A stretch of 64,000 bases of DNA, taken from Oleiagrimonas sp963747595. Lineage in GTDB: Bacteria > Pseudomonadota > Gammaproteobacteria > Xanthomonadales > Rhodanobacteraceae. The position numbers and the translations under genes are program-made. Below are positions 19,048-28,055 of the stretch, in pieces. The notes below the pieces were generated by a model. The model saw nothing but the letters and a program-made list of their open reading frames with translations. It did no database searches and had not been told where the DNA came from. Position 1 is the first letter of the stretch. Each line of letters starts with the position of its first letter. The DNA lies in the NCBI GenBank assembly GCA_963747595.1, contig CAVVFO010000002.1, forward strand, positions 558,001 to 622,000. Reading direction: 5' to 3'.

Positions 19048-20357
19048 TATGCGGCGACTCCCAGCTTCTCTTCCGTCATGGAACGACCGTGTTCGATGAA
19101 GTATTCGAACTCGTCCCAGAAATGATGCAGAAACGCCTGCACGGGCCATGCTGCAGCTTCGCCAAAGGCACAGATGGTGTGTCCTTCGATCTGGCCGGCG
19201 ACCGCCTTCAGGCGATGCAGGTCATCCTGGTTGCCCTTGCCTTCCAGGATGCGTGTCAGCACGCGGAACATCCAGCCCGTGCCCTCTCGGCATGGCGTGC
19301 ACTGGCCGCATGATTCGGCGTAGTAGAACTGCGCGATGCGGCGGCAGGCCTTGACCATGCAGGTGCTGTCGTCCATGACGATCACGGCACCCGACCCCAG
19401 GCCGGAGCCTGCTTCCTTCAGCGAATCGAAATCCATGGTGCATGTATTGATGATGTCCGCCGGCAGCACCTTCATCGAGGAGCCGCCGGGGATCACCGCC
19501 TTGAGCGTGCGCTCGCCGCGAATGCCGCCGGCCATTTCCAGCAGGTCCGGAAACGGCGTTCCCAGCGGAATCTCGTAATTGCCGGGGCGCGCCACATGGC
19601 CGGAGACGGAGAAGATCTTCGGTCCGCCATTTCTGGGCTTGCCAACACTGGAAAACCACTCCGCACCCTTGCGCAGGATCGCCGGCACCGAGGCATAGGT
19701 CTCGGTGTTGTTGATGGTGGTGGGTTTGCCGTACACGCCGAAATTGGCCGGAAACGGAGGCTTGAAGCGCGGCTGGCCCTTCTTGCCTTCGATCGACTCC
19801 ATCATGGCGGTCTCTTCGCCGCAAATGTAGGCGCCGGCCCCCAGCAGGTTGTGGATGTCCACGCTGATGCCCGAGCCATTGATGTCGCTGCCGAGCAGGC
19901 CGGCCTCATAGGCCTCCTTCAGCGCGCCTTCGATATGCTCGAACGGCTCGTGGTGAAATTCGCCGCGCAGATAGTTGTAGGCCACGCTGGAGCGTGTGGC
20001 GTAACAGGCGATGGCCATGCCCTCGATCACTGCATGCGGGCTGAAACGCAGGATGTCGCGATCCTTGCAGGTTCCCGGCTCGGACTCGTCCGAGTTGCAC
20101 AGGATGTATTTCTGCTGATCATCCTTGGGCATGAACGACCATTTCATGCCGGTGGGAAATCCGGCACCGCCACGACCGCGCAGATCGCTGTCCTTGATCT
20201 GCTGAACGATATCGGCCGGGTCGGGCTTCTCGGCCAGAATCTTCTTCCACGCCTCGTAGCCGCCGGTCTGGCGATAATTTTCCAGCGTCCACGGTTCATC
20301 ACGATGCAACGTGGTGTAGACGACCTGGTGGTCTTTGGGTTCGGGACCGTATGCCAT
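19047..20357 (-). CDS. nuoF: NADH-quinone oxidoreductase subunit F
   Basis: The NADH-oxidising subunit, binding FMN and cluster N3. There are 436 residues from the ATG at 20357, preceded by AAGG; a frame to 20408 lacks a good ribosome site. The NADH/FMN glycine loop is at residues 61-70 (GRGGAGFPTG). Cluster N3 uses ESCGQCTPCREG and a later Cys in HTICAFGEAA. It lies between nuoE and nuoG. Confidence 0.97.
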   Translation of the reverse strand: MAYGPEPKDHQVVYTTLHRDEPWTLENYRQTGGYEAWKKILAEKPDPADIVQQIKDSDLRGRGGAGFPTGMKWSFMPKDDQQKYILCNSDESEPGTCKDRDILRFSPHAVIEGMAIACYATRSSVAYNYLRGEFHHEPFEHIEGALKEAYEAGLLGSDINGSGISVDIHNLLGAGAYICGEETAMMESIEGKKGQPRFKPPFPANFGVYGKPTTINNTETYASVPAILRKGAEWFSSVGKPRNGGPKIFSVSGHVARPGNYEIPLGTPFPDLLEMAGGIRGERTLKAVIPGGSSMKVLPADIINTCTMDFDSLKEAGSGLGSGAVIVMDDSTCMVKACRRIAQFYYAESCGQCTPCREGTGWMFRVLTRILEGKGNQDDLHRLKAVAGQIEGHTICAFGEAAAWPVQAFLHHFWDEFEYFIEHGRSMTEEKLGVAA

Positions 20358-20435
20358 GATATGTACCTTTGCGATCCCCGCTGTATCGCGAGAATCGAAC
20401 GCGGCCATGCCGGCCGCCTCATTGAAAATGTCTCG

Positions 20436-20963
20436 TTATTCGAGGGCGTCGAGAATCTTGTCGACCTTTTCCATCGTCAGGTTCTCGTGATAGTGGCCGT
20501 CGACCACCATCATCGGCGCGCCACAGCACGCGGCCAGGCACTCTTCTTCCTTTTTCAGATAGACACGCCCATCCGGCGTGCTTTCGCCCAATTTGATGCC
20601 GAATTTCTTCTCGCAATGGCGCACCACATCATCACCGCCATTGAGCCAGCACGAAATGTTGGTGCAGATGGCGACGTTGTGGCGCCCCACCGGCTCCAGC
20701 TCGAACATGGAGTAGAACGTGGCCACTTCGTAGGCCCACACCGGAGGCAGGTTGAGGTATTTGGCGACGGCGGCAATCAACGCGTCGGTCAAATATCCGC
20801 CATTCTGCTGCTGCGCGGCGAACAGCGACTGGATCACGGCCGAGCGCTTGCGGTCGGAGGGAAACTTGGCCGCCCAGTGGTCGATCTGCCCGCGCGTGTC
20901 GTCGCTCAGCACGGCCCGCGGATCGACGTCCTTGACCTTCTCGAAATTGCCTGTCGCTCTCAT
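20436..20963 (-). CDS. nuoE: NADH-quinone oxidoreductase subunit E
   Basis: Thioredoxin-fold subunit carrying the 2Fe-2S cluster N1a. There are 175 residues, and the four ligands are Cys100, Cys105, Cys142 and Cys146. The N-terminal helical bundle includes the QQNGGYLTDALI segment. No obvious Shine-Dalgarno sequence precedes the ATG. Confidence 0.96.
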   Translation of the reverse strand: MRATGNFEKVKDVDPRAVLSDDTRGQIDHWAAKFPSDRKRSAVIQSLFAAQQQNGGYLTDALIAAVAKYLNLPPVWAYEVATFYSMFELEPVGRHNVAICTNISCWLNGGDDVVRHCEKKFGIKLGESTPDGRVYLKKEEECLAACCGAPMMVVDGHYHENLTMEKVDKILDALE

Positions 20964-21063
20964 ATCAGGAGGCTTTGTCGTCTTGGATTGAAATGAACCG
21001 GTGCGGTGCTGCGTCGTGCGCCGGTGGAGTGCGCCGGAAGACCGGTGCCGTCAAAGTGGCGGG

Positions 21064-22323
21064 TCACCGGTCCACTTCACCGAATACCAGATCGTAGGTG
21101 CCGATCATGGCCACCACGTCGGGCAGCATGTGACCGACCAGGATGTCGTTCATCGATGACAGATGCGCGAACCCCGGCGCCCGCGCCTTGACGCGGAACG
21201 GCTTGTTGGCGCCATCGGAAATCATGTAGATGCCGAACTCGCCCTTGGGTGCCTCGACCGCGGCATACGTTTCGCCGGCCGGCACACCGTAGCCCTCGGT
21301 GTAATGCTTGAAGGCATGGATCAGCGCTTCCATGTCGCGCTTGAGATCCTCGCGCGGGGGCGGCGACACCTTGTAGTTGCTCAGCATCACCGGACCGTCG
21401 TTCTCGCGCAGCCACTTCACGCACTGCTTGATGATGCGATTGGACTGGCGCATCTCCTCGACACGGCACAGATAACGGTCGTAACAGTCGCCTGTGTTGC
21501 CCACGGGGATGTCGAAATCGACATCGGCGTACGCAGCATACGGCTGCTTCTTGCGCAGATCCCATTCGATGCCCGAGCCGCGCAGCATGGGGCCGGTCAT
21601 GCCCCAGTTCTTCGCCTGCTCCGGACTGACGATGCCCACGTCCACCGTGCGCTGCTTCCAGATGCGGTTGTCGGTCAGCAGCTCTTCGTACTCATCCACC
21701 TTGTGCGGAAAATCGTCGGTGAAGGCATCGAGATAATCCAGCATGGAGCCTTCGCGCCATGCATTCAGGCGTTTGAGATCCTTGCCCTTGTGCCAGGGCG
21801 AGCCCTGGTACTGCGGCATCTGTGCCGGCAGATCGCGATAGACACCACCAGGCCGGTAATATGTGGCGTGCATGCGTGCGCCGGAAACCGCCTCATAGCA
21901 ATCCATCAGCTCTTCACGCTCGCGGAAGGCATACAGGAACACCGCCATCGCGCCCAGATCGAGCGCGTTGGAACCGATCCACATGAGATGATTCAGGATG
22001 CGCGTGATCTCGTCGAACATGGTGCGGATGTACTGCGCACGGATCGGCGCCTCGATATCCAGCAGATTCTCGATGGCGCGCACGTAGGCGTGCTCGTTGC
22101 ACATCATGGATACATAATCCAGACGATCCATGTAGCCGATCGACTGATTGTAGGGCTTGGATTCGGCCAGTTTTTCGGTGGCGCGGTGCAGCAGGCCGAT
22201 ATGCGGATCGACGCGCACGATGGTCTCTCCGTCCATCTCCATGATCAGGCGCAGCACCCCGTGCGCAGCCGGATGCTGCGGACCGAAGTTCATCGTGTAA
22301 TTGCGGATTTCCTGCTTGGCCAT
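21064..22323 (-). CDS. nuoD: NADH-quinone oxidoreductase subunit D
   Basis: The 49-kDa-type subunit that lines the quinone-binding site with NuoB. There are 419 residues. The N-terminal NFGPQHPAAHGVLRL segment, with the quinone-facing His, and the C-terminal DVVAMIGTYDLVFGEVDR end are family signatures. nuoC and nuoD are separate genes here, not fused as in E. coli. A 100-nt gap separates it from nuoE. Confidence 0.97.
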   Translation of the reverse strand: MAKQEIRNYTMNFGPQHPAAHGVLRLIMEMDGETIVRVDPHIGLLHRATEKLAESKPYNQSIGYMDRLDYVSMMCNEHAYVRAIENLLDIEAPIRAQYIRTMFDEITRILNHLMWIGSNALDLGAMAVFLYAFREREELMDCYEAVSGARMHATYYRPGGVYRDLPAQMPQYQGSPWHKGKDLKRLNAWREGSMLDYLDAFTDDFPHKVDEYEELLTDNRIWKQRTVDVGIVSPEQAKNWGMTGPMLRGSGIEWDLRKKQPYAAYADVDFDIPVGNTGDCYDRYLCRVEEMRQSNRIIKQCVKWLRENDGPVMLSNYKVSPPPREDLKRDMEALIHAFKHYTEGYGVPAGETYAAVEAPKGEFGIYMISDGANKPFRVKARAPGFAHLSSMNDILVGHMLPDVVAMIGTYDLVFGEVDR

Positions 22324-22326
22324 CAG

Positions 22327-23061
22327 TCAATTCTCTCGCCAGTCGTCGGCGGCCTCGGCACGGGCCTGCTCCAGGTCGGAGTCCTTGCGGATCACCTTGG
22401 GCACCAGCACGCGCGGCACCACCGATGTCACCGGTTCATAGATCACCCGGCCCTTCTCGGCGTCATAGCGCACCTCGACATTGCCGATCAGCGGGAAATC
22501 CTTGCGGAACGGATGGCCCACGAAGCCGTAATCGGTAAGGATGCGGCGCAGGTCCGGATGGCCTTCGTAGATGATGCCGTACAGATCGAACGACTCACGC
22601 TCGAACCAGTTGGCCACCGCCCACAGCCCGGTCAGGGACGGCACGATCGGCATGGTCTCGTCCGCGCAGAAGGTGCGCACGCGCAGACGCTCATTGTGGT
22701 CGATGGACAGCAGATGCGTCACCGACGCAAAACGCCGCTCCATGTGCGATTCGACCGGCCGCTCGGCCCAGGAGAACCGCCCCAGCGCCCGACCTTCCAC
22801 GCCCCGCGAATAGCCATGGCTCTTGACCTCGGCCGTTTCCCATTCGTCATCGCCGTAGCCCAGGTAATCCACGCCGCAGGTATCGATCAGCTCGGAAAAA
22901 CGGAATTCCGCCTCGTCGCGCAACGCCGCCGCCACGGTATACAGATCGACGGCGTCAACTTCGATGGTGGTTTCTTCGCGCACCGTCTCGACCTTGCGCA
23001 ACGTGTCGCCGAAGCGTGCGACCAGCCGGTCGGCCAATGCCCTGGATGGTGTATCAGTCAT
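22327..23061 (-). CDS. nuoC: NADH-quinone oxidoreductase subunit C
   Basis: The 30-kDa-type peripheral arm subunit, with no cofactor. It has 244 residues from the ATG at 23061, preceded by a strong GAGGAAGG site. The family motif ERESFDLYGIIYEGHPDLRRILTDYGF, with the conserved GHPFRKDFPL, is intact. The C-terminus is longer than in some relatives and Glu/Ala/Arg-rich (DLEQARAEAADDWREN). It lies three bases before nuoD. Confidence 0.96.
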   Translation of the reverse strand: MTDTPSRALADRLVARFGDTLRKVETVREETTIEVDAVDLYTVAAALRDEAEFRFSELIDTCGVDYLGYGDDEWETAEVKSHGYSRGVEGRALGRFSWAERPVESHMERRFASVTHLLSIDHNERLRVRTFCADETMPIVPSLTGLWAVANWFERESFDLYGIIYEGHPDLRRILTDYGFVGHPFRKDFPLIGNVEVRYDAEKGRVIYEPVTSVVPRVLVPKVIRKDSDLEQARAEAADDWREN

Positions 23062-23069
23062 GCCCTTCC

Positions 23070-23624
23070 TCAGCGCGCGATGGTGTGGTTGCGGCGGATC
23101 TTCTGCTGCAGCTGCAGAATGCCGTGAATCAGCGCCTCGGCGGTGGGCGGACAACCCGGCACGTAGATATCGACCGGCACGATGCGGTCGCAACCGCGCA
23201 CCACGGAATAGGAATAGTGGTAATACCCGCCACCGTTGGCACACGACCCCATGGAGATCACCCACTTGGGATCCGGCATCTGGTCGTACACCTTGCGCAG
23301 CGCCGGCGCCATCTTGTTGACCAGCGTGCCGGCCACGATCATCACGTCGGACTGCCGCGGACTGGGGCGGAACACCACGCCATAGCGATCCAGATCCAGG
23401 CGCGCCGCACCGGCATGCATCATTTCCACTGCGCAACAGGCGAGGCCGAAGGTCATCGGCCACATGGAACCGGTCCGCGCCCAGTTCATCAGCGCATCCA
23501 CCGAGGTGGTGGCAAAGCCGCGCTGCACGACCGGATTGTCATCGGCCGGACGCAGGATATCGTCGACCAGATTCAGGGGTTTCGGGTTGTGCATCACCCG
23601 TTCGACGGAGGATATCACTCCCAT
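23070..23624 (-). CDS. nuoB: NADH-quinone oxidoreductase subunit B
   Basis: PSST-type subunit that binds cluster N2, the last cluster before quinone. There are 184 residues, and all four ligands are visible: adjacent Cys63 and Cys64, Cys128 (MGSCANGGG) and Cys158 (PGCPPTAEAL). Its start overlaps the nuoA end by ten bases, so translation is probably coupled. Confidence 0.97.
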   Translation of the reverse strand: MGVISSVERVMHNPKPLNLVDDILRPADDNPVVQRGFATTSVDALMNWARTGSMWPMTFGLACCAVEMMHAGAARLDLDRYGVVFRPSPRQSDVMIVAGTLVNKMAPALRKVYDQMPDPKWVISMGSCANGGGYYHYSYSVVRGCDRIVPVDIYVPGCPPTAEALIHGILQLQQKIRRNHTIAR

Positions 23625-23971
23625 TCCAGTGCTCCCTTCTTCCAGACGTATGCAAAGCCGACCACCAGCAGGGCAAGGAACAGCGCCATCTCCACCAGCG
23701 CGATCACGCCGATGCTGCTGAACACCACCGCCCAGGGAAACAGGAAGGCGACTTCCAGGTCGAAGATGATGAAGATGATGGCAATCAGGTAATAACGGAC
23801 ATCAAAACGCATACGGGCATCTTCGAAGGCTTCGAAGCCGCACTCGTAGGGCGAAAGCTTTTCCGCATCGGGCCGTCGCGGCGCCACCACCAGACCGACC
23901 ACCAGCAGCACGATACCCATCGCTGCGGCGACGACCAGGAACAGAAGAATGGGCCAGTATTGGGCGAGCAC
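23615..23971 (-). CDS. nuoA: NADH-quinone oxidoreductase subunit A (GTG start)
   Basis: Three-helix membrane subunit and first gene of the nuo cluster. It includes the conserved SPYECGFEAFEDARMRFDVRYY loop. The best start is GTG at 23971 (read as MLAQYWPILLFL), giving the usual 118 residues, with GGAGG 11 nt upstream. An ATG at 24001 would add ten residues but has no ribosome site and lies next to a strong hairpin. Confidence 0.93.
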   Translation of the reverse strand: MLAQYWPILLFLVVAAAMGIVLLVVGLVVAPRRPDAEKLSPYECGFEAFEDARMRFDVRYYLIAIIFIIFDLEVAFLFPWAVVFSSIGVIALVEMALFLALLVVGFAYVWKKGALEWE

Positions 23972-24004
23972 GACGTCTTTTACCTCCGCGCCTTGGCGCA
24001 TCAG

Positions 24005-24029
24005 CGGCCGCTGCGCTTTGCAGCGGCCG
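24005..24029 (-). other. Perfect 10-bp hairpin between tRNA-Leu and nuoA
   Basis: CGGCCGCTGC and GCAGCGGCCG are a perfect inverted repeat with a five-base loop and no T tract. It sits 8 nt beyond the tRNA CCA and about 34 nt before the nuoA start. It could be a processing boundary that protects the 5' end of the nuo mRNA, or a pause site. Function is inference. Confidence 0.6.
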
Positions 24030-24036
24030 TGCAATG

Positions 24037-24121
24037 TGGTGCCCAAGGGGGGACTCGAACCCCCACGACTTTCGTCGCTACCACCTCAAGGTAGTGCGTC
24101 TACCAGTTCCGCCACCTGGGC
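24037..24121 (-). tRNA. tRNA-Leu (GAG)
   Basis: An 85-nt type II tRNA with anticodon loop TTGAGGT (anticodon GAG), a long variable arm (GCGACGAAAGTCGT), T-loop TTCGAGT and encoded CCA. The acceptor is GCCCAGG with CTTGGGC. It sits between secG and nuoA and is probably co-transcribed and excised from the tpiA-secG-nuo transcript. Confidence 0.96.
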
Positions 24122-24159
24122 AATGTCAACCTGCGTGGTTCGTCAACGAACCCTCAAGA

Positions 24160-24636
24160 TCAATGTCCGCTCCCGCTCGACGCGCTGTTGGCCGGAGCAG
24201 TCGGTGCGGGGACAGCAGCTGCCTGCTTGCCGGTACCGGAGGCGGACTTGCCTGCGGCAGGCTTGCCGGTCGCAGCAGGGACCGATGCATTGGGCACATC
24301 CGAAGCCGTTGCCGAAGCTGCTGTCGTTGCGTTCTTGGTCGCCTGGCGCGCCGGCGCACTGGCCATCACGCCCAGATCCTGCGTCGACGATGTTGTCGGC
24401 GCGCCGGATCGGCTCACGTAAATGCCCATGCCGAGGCTGATCACGAAGAACAACGTGCCGAGAACAGCTGTGGCCCGCGTCATGAACGAAGCCGCGCCGC
24501 GCGCACCGAACACGGTTGCCGACGAGCCGCCACCGAATCCTGCGCCTGCATCGGCACCCTCGCCGCGCTGCATCAGGATCAGCACGATCATGGCCGCGGC
24601 GATCAGAATGTAGAGAACACTGAAAATGATGAACAT
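24160..24636 (-). CDS. secG: Preprotein translocase subunit SecG
   Basis: Small inner-membrane subunit of the SecYEG export channel. Two transmembrane helices (about 2-24 and 53-76) flank the cytosolic Gly/Ser-rich loop (GFGGGSSATVFGARG), the family signature. At 158 residues it is longer than E. coli SecG (110) because of an Ala/Ser/Thr/Pro-rich tail of about 75 residues, probably disordered. It follows tpiA by 27 nt, the usual order in gammaproteobacteria. Confidence 0.95.
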   Translation of the reverse strand: MFIIFSVLYILIAAAMIVLILMQRGEGADAGAGFGGGSSATVFGARGAASFMTRATAVLGTLFFVISLGMGIYVSRSGAPTTSSTQDLGVMASAPARQATKNATTAASATASDVPNASVPAATGKPAAGKSASGTGKQAAAVPAPTAPANSASSGSGH

Positions 24637-24663
24637 ATACGTGCCTGCCGTGTCGCGCGATGA

Positions 24664-25413
24664 TTACCGCGCCGCGGCGCAAATTGCCAGAAAATCGGCT
24701 GATGCCAGAGCGGCGCCGCCAATCAGACCACCATCCACGTCCTTGCAGGCAAACAACTCCGCCGCATTGGCGGGTTTGACGCTGCCGCCGTAAAGCACGC
24801 GAACCAGATCGGCAATTTTAGCATCTCTGGCCGCAACTTTGCTACGGATAAATGCATGCACCTCCTGTGCCTGCTCCGGTGTGGCCGTCCGTCCGGTGCC
24901 TATTGCCCACACCGGCTCGTAGGAAATCAGGGCAGTGCCAAAGGCGTCGACTCCGACAGCATCCATCACTGCGCACAATTGCCGGTCGATCACCGTCCCG
25001 GTTTCCCCGGCGTCCCGTTGCTCCTGCGTTTCGCCCACGCACAGGATTGGCGTCAGCCCTGCGGCACGTGCCGCTGCGAATTTGGAGGCTGCCTGCGCGT
25101 CTGTCTCGGCATGGAGTTGACGCCGCTCGGAGTGGCCCACCAGGGTCATGGTGCTGCCGATGTCCCGCACCATGGCAGCCGAAACCTCGCCGGTATAGGC
25201 CCCGTCCTCCTGGTGTTCGCTGACATCCTGCGCACCCAGCAGGATATTGCCGTCTGCGCAGATATCGGTCAGTGGCCCCAGGTATGGATAGGGGGGGAAT
25301 ACGGCAACTTCGATCTCCCGCGGGCGCTGTGCGGCGATGTCTCGCACCAACGCCTGGGCCATCTGCAGCGAGCCGTGCATCTTCCAGTTTCCCGCCACTA
25401 TCGTTTTGCGCAT
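24664..25413 (-). CDS. tpiA: Triosephosphate isomerase
   Basis: Interconverts dihydroxyacetone phosphate and glyceraldehyde 3-phosphate in glycolysis and gluconeogenesis. The protein has 249 residues, with the full active site: Asn9 and Lys11 (AGNWKMHG), His94 (VGHSERR) and Glu166 (SYEPVWAIGTG), plus the phosphate-binding YGGSVKPAN. It is the first gene of the tpiA-secG-tRNA-nuo series and has its own predicted promoter. Confidence 0.97.
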   Translation of the reverse strand: MRKTIVAGNWKMHGSLQMAQALVRDIAAQRPREIEVAVFPPYPYLGPLTDICADGNILLGAQDVSEHQEDGAYTGEVSAAMVRDIGSTMTLVGHSERRQLHAETDAQAASKFAAARAAGLTPILCVGETQEQRDAGETGTVIDRQLCAVMDAVGVDAFGTALISYEPVWAIGTGRTATPEQAQEVHAFIRSKVAARDAKIADLVRVLYGGSVKPANAAELFACKDVDGGLIGGAALASADFLAICAAAR

Positions 25414-25445
25414 GACGTTTCCCTACTCGGCAACCTATCCGCGCA

Positions 25446-25475
25446 AGAATAGCCGCCCCATGCACCGGGTCGCAA
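25446..25475 (-). promoter_or_regulatory. Predicted sigma70 promoter of tpiA
   Basis: On the minus strand, TTGCGA (25470-25475), an 18-bp spacer and TATTCT (25446-25451) lie about 33 nt upstream of the tpiA ATG. It is the best promoter-like pair in the tpiA/SDR divergent gap and could drive the whole tpiA-secG-nuo series. Confidence 0.55.
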
Positions 25476-25540
25476 TCGCAAGATCCCGTGGCGGCACGTA
25501 ACATGCACCGCCAGTGCCATTTCTCTTGCCAGGTCCACAC

Positions 25541-26356
25541 ATGCCCACGTCACATGCAGCAAACCGGCGCGCCCTCGTCACCGGCGCCTCCGCCGGTATC
25601 GGCGCCGCCTTCGCCCGGGAACTGGCGCAGCGCGGCCACGATCTTGTTCTCACGGCGCGCCGGAGGGATCGATTGCAGGACCTGAGCGAGCGACTGCACG
25701 CACAGCACGGCGTCCAATGCGCCGTGATCCCCTGCGACCTGGCGCAACCGCAGGCGCCGACCGAACTGGTGCAGGGCATCTCGCAACGCAACCTGCACAT
25801 CGACGTGCTGATCAACAATGCCGGCTACGGCGTCCCCGGCACGTTCGACGCGCAGCCATGGGACGTGCATCGGGATTTCATGCAGGTACTGATGCGCGCG
25901 CCGACCGAACTGAGTCATCATCTGCTCCCCGCCATGCGCAAACGCGGCTTCGGCCGCATCATCAACGTCGCCTCCCTGGCCGGACATCTGCCGGGCTCCA
26001 GCGGCCACACCCTGTACGCGGCCGCCAAGGCCTACATGATCCGCTTCTCGCAATCGCTGGCGCTGGAAAACCGCGCGCATGGCGTGAATGTCTGCGGCCT
26101 GTGCCCGGGATTCACCTACTCCGAGTTCCACGATGTCAACGGCGCACGCGCACTGGTGTCGCGCATGCCGCGCTGGATGTGGATGGACGCCCACACGGTG
26201 GCGCGTCAGGGTCTGGACGCCGTGGAGCGTGGGGAGGCGGTCTACGTCAACGGCCGCCTGAACAGGGCCATCAAGGCTTTCGCCGAGCTGATCCCCGATC
26301 GACTGGCCATGCAGCTGTCCGCCCGGCACTCGGGGCGTTATCGCGTCACCGACTGA
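25541..26356 (+). CDS. Short-chain dehydrogenase/reductase (classical SDR)
   Basis: NAD(P)-dependent oxidoreductase of unknown substrate. I start at ATG 25541 (271 residues), as the nine extra residues from 25514 are not family-like. The cofactor loop TGASAGIG is at residues 14-21, an NNAG motif follows, and the catalytic Ser (NVASLAG) and Tyr-x3-Lys (YAAAKAYM) are present. Arg/Lys residues after the glycine loop (TARRRDRL) suggest NADP preference. It is divergent from tpiA and convergent with the VIT1-type gene, with only 20 nt between. Confidence 0.88.
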   Translation: MPTSHAANRRALVTGASAGIGAAFARELAQRGHDLVLTARRRDRLQDLSERLHAQHGVQCAVIPCDLAQPQAPTELVQGISQRNLHIDVLINNAGYGVPGTFDAQPWDVHRDFMQVLMRAPTELSHHLLPAMRKRGFGRIINVASLAGHLPGSSGHTLYAAAKAYMIRFSQSLALENRAHGVNVCGLCPGFTYSEFHDVNGARALVSRMPRWMWMDAHTVARQGLDAVERGEAVYVNGRLNRAIKAFAELIPDRLAMQLSARHSGRYRVTD

Positions 26357-26376
26357 ACCCAGCGGAGTCCTGCGCG

Positions 26377-27075
26377 TCATGCGCCGATCAGGCGGGCCAG
26401 AAGAAATGCCGCGCCGGCTGCCAGGGCACCGACCAGCAGCGTCTGCCACGCGCTGCCCCAGGCGCCCGTGCCGGCGATGCGGCCCTTGACCGCCCCAAAC
26501 ACCGTCAAGGCAATGGCTGTGGAGGCGATCGAAAAGCCCAGCGCGTGCGACACATTCCGGGTCAGCATGTATGGAACCAGCGGCACCAGCCCGCCGACCA
26601 CATAGGCACCGCCGATGGTGGCCGCACTTTGCATGGCCCGACCGGGTTGCGGCGCTTCCAGCCCCAGTTCGAACCGCATCATGAAATCGACCCACGCCTC
26701 ATGATCCTGGTGGAAAGCGGCCAACACGGGCGCGCAATCGTCCCGTGACAATCCATAATGGCCCAGAATCTCGACCACCTCTTCCTCTTCGCGATGGGTC
26801 ACCTCGCGCACTTCGTAATGCTCGCGGCGGCGCTCGCGCGCGTAATGCTCGGCGTCTCCTCGCTCGGCCAGATATCCACCCAGGCCCATGGCGATCGCGC
26901 CGGCGGCAATTTCGGCCACGCCGGCAGTGACGATCAAGCCCGATGCCGCAGCCGCGCCTGTCAGACCGGCCGCCAACGCGAACGGCACGGTCAGTCCGTC
27001 GGCCATGCCCAGCACCACGTCGCGCACGGTATCCGACGCAGTGAAGTGCTTTTCGATATGCGGTTTGCGGGTCAT
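26377..27075 (-). CDS. VIT1/CCC1 family transporter
   Basis: Predicted inner-membrane carrier related to plant vacuolar iron transporter VIT1 and yeast CCC1, which move Fe2+ or Mn2+. The protein has 232 residues. It has an N-terminal membrane pair with the signature VLGMADGLTVPFALAAGL, then GAIAMGLGGYLAERGDAEHY and a cytosolic Glu/His-rich region (REEEEVVEILGHYGL) that could bind metal. Three more hydrophobic segments follow. Substrate and direction are not shown by the sequence. Confidence 0.88.
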   Translation of the reverse strand: MTRKPHIEKHFTASDTVRDVVLGMADGLTVPFALAAGLTGAAAASGLIVTAGVAEIAAGAIAMGLGGYLAERGDAEHYARERRREHYEVREVTHREEEEVVEILGHYGLSRDDCAPVLAAFHQDHEAWVDFMMRFELGLEAPQPGRAMQSAATIGGAYVVGGLVPLVPYMLTRNVSHALGFSIASTAIALTVFGAVKGRIAGTGAWGSAWQTLLVGALAAGAAFLLARLIGA

Positions 27076-27110
27076 CGGGGCGCTGCCGGAAAGAACGACA
27101 CGGACAAAAA

Positions 27111-28046
27111 TCAGATCAGGCGGATTTCCCGCAGTCGCTGCATCAGGTAGTCATGCGAGGTCATCGGCGTCTGGTAACGCCTCGGGTTGTCGGCACTGAT
27201 GCATGTATCCAGCGGATCGAGCATCACATCCGGATTGGGGTGCAGGAAGAACGGCACCGAGTAGCGTGCGTGACGCGCGGCGTCGCCCGGTGGATTGGTG
27301 ACGCGGTGCGTGGTCGATGGATACACGTGATTGCTGAGGCGCTGCAGCATGTCGCCGATATTGACCACGATGGCATCGCCCTCGGTGGTGATGGGCAGCC
27401 ATTCGCCGTCGCGGGTCAACACTTCCAGACCCGCGGCGCTGGCTCCGACCAGCAACGTGATGAAGTTGATGTCCTCGTGTGCGCCCGCACGCACGTTGGG
27501 AATGTTGCCCTCTTCGATCGGCGGATAATGAATCGGTCGCAGGATCGAATTGCCGACATCGATCTTGTCCGCGAAAAAATCCTCCGGCTGGTCGATGTGC
27601 AGCGCCAGCGCCCTGAGCACGCGCCCGCCGAGCGTATCCAGCGACTCGTAAAGTCCGTAGCCGAAGCGCTGGAATTGGGGGATTTCAGCGGGCCAGATAT
27701 TTGGCGGCATGACATCGGCAAAGCGCGAATCACGCGGAATCTCCCGGCCGATGTGCCAGAACTCCTTCAGATCCGCGTACTCGCTGTCCTTGGCCGTCTC
27801 CACCTTGAAAGGTGTATAGCCACGCGCGCCGCCGGTCCCCGGCAGGTGATACGCCATCTTGGCCGCGTCGGGCAGCGCAAAGAAGCGCTGGAAGACATCG
27901 TAGGCGCCATCGATCAGATCGCGTGAAATGCCGTGTCCACTGATGCAGCAGAAACCGAATTCGCGGTAGGCGGCTCCCAACTCGGCCACGAATGCCTTGC
28001 GATCAGTCTCGTAGCGGCGGATGTCTAGCGTGGGAACGTGCTTCAT
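27111..28046 (-). CDS. 2-oxoglutarate/Fe(II)-dependent oxygenase, isopenicillin N synthase-like
   Basis: Non-haem iron oxygenase of unknown substrate, 311 residues from ATG 28046. The iron triad is His190 and Asp192 (GAHEDINF) with His247 (STTHRV), and the 2-oxoglutarate or substrate anchor is Arg261-x-Ser263 (ARYSVPFF). An N-terminal DIOX_N-like region (GFCCISGHGI) is present. Its 5' leader is a 7-bp tandem repeat, which leaves no normal Shine-Dalgarno sequence. It lies 35 nt upstream of the VIT1-type gene, on the same strand, so they may share a transcript. Confidence 0.9.
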   Translation of the reverse strand: MKHVPTLDIRRYETDRKAFVAELGAAYREFGFCCISGHGISRDLIDGAYDVFQRFFALPDAAKMAYHLPGTGGARGYTPFKVETAKDSEYADLKEFWHIGREIPRDSRFADVMPPNIWPAEIPQFQRFGYGLYESLDTLGGRVLRALALHIDQPEDFFADKIDVGNSILRPIHYPPIEEGNIPNVRAGAHEDINFITLLVGASAAGLEVLTRDGEWLPITTEGDAIVVNIGDMLQRLSNHVYPSTTHRVTNPPGDAARHARYSVPFFLHPNPDVMLDPLDTCISADNPRRYQTPMTSHDYLMQRLREIRLI

Positions 28047-28055
28047 GGGAATGCC

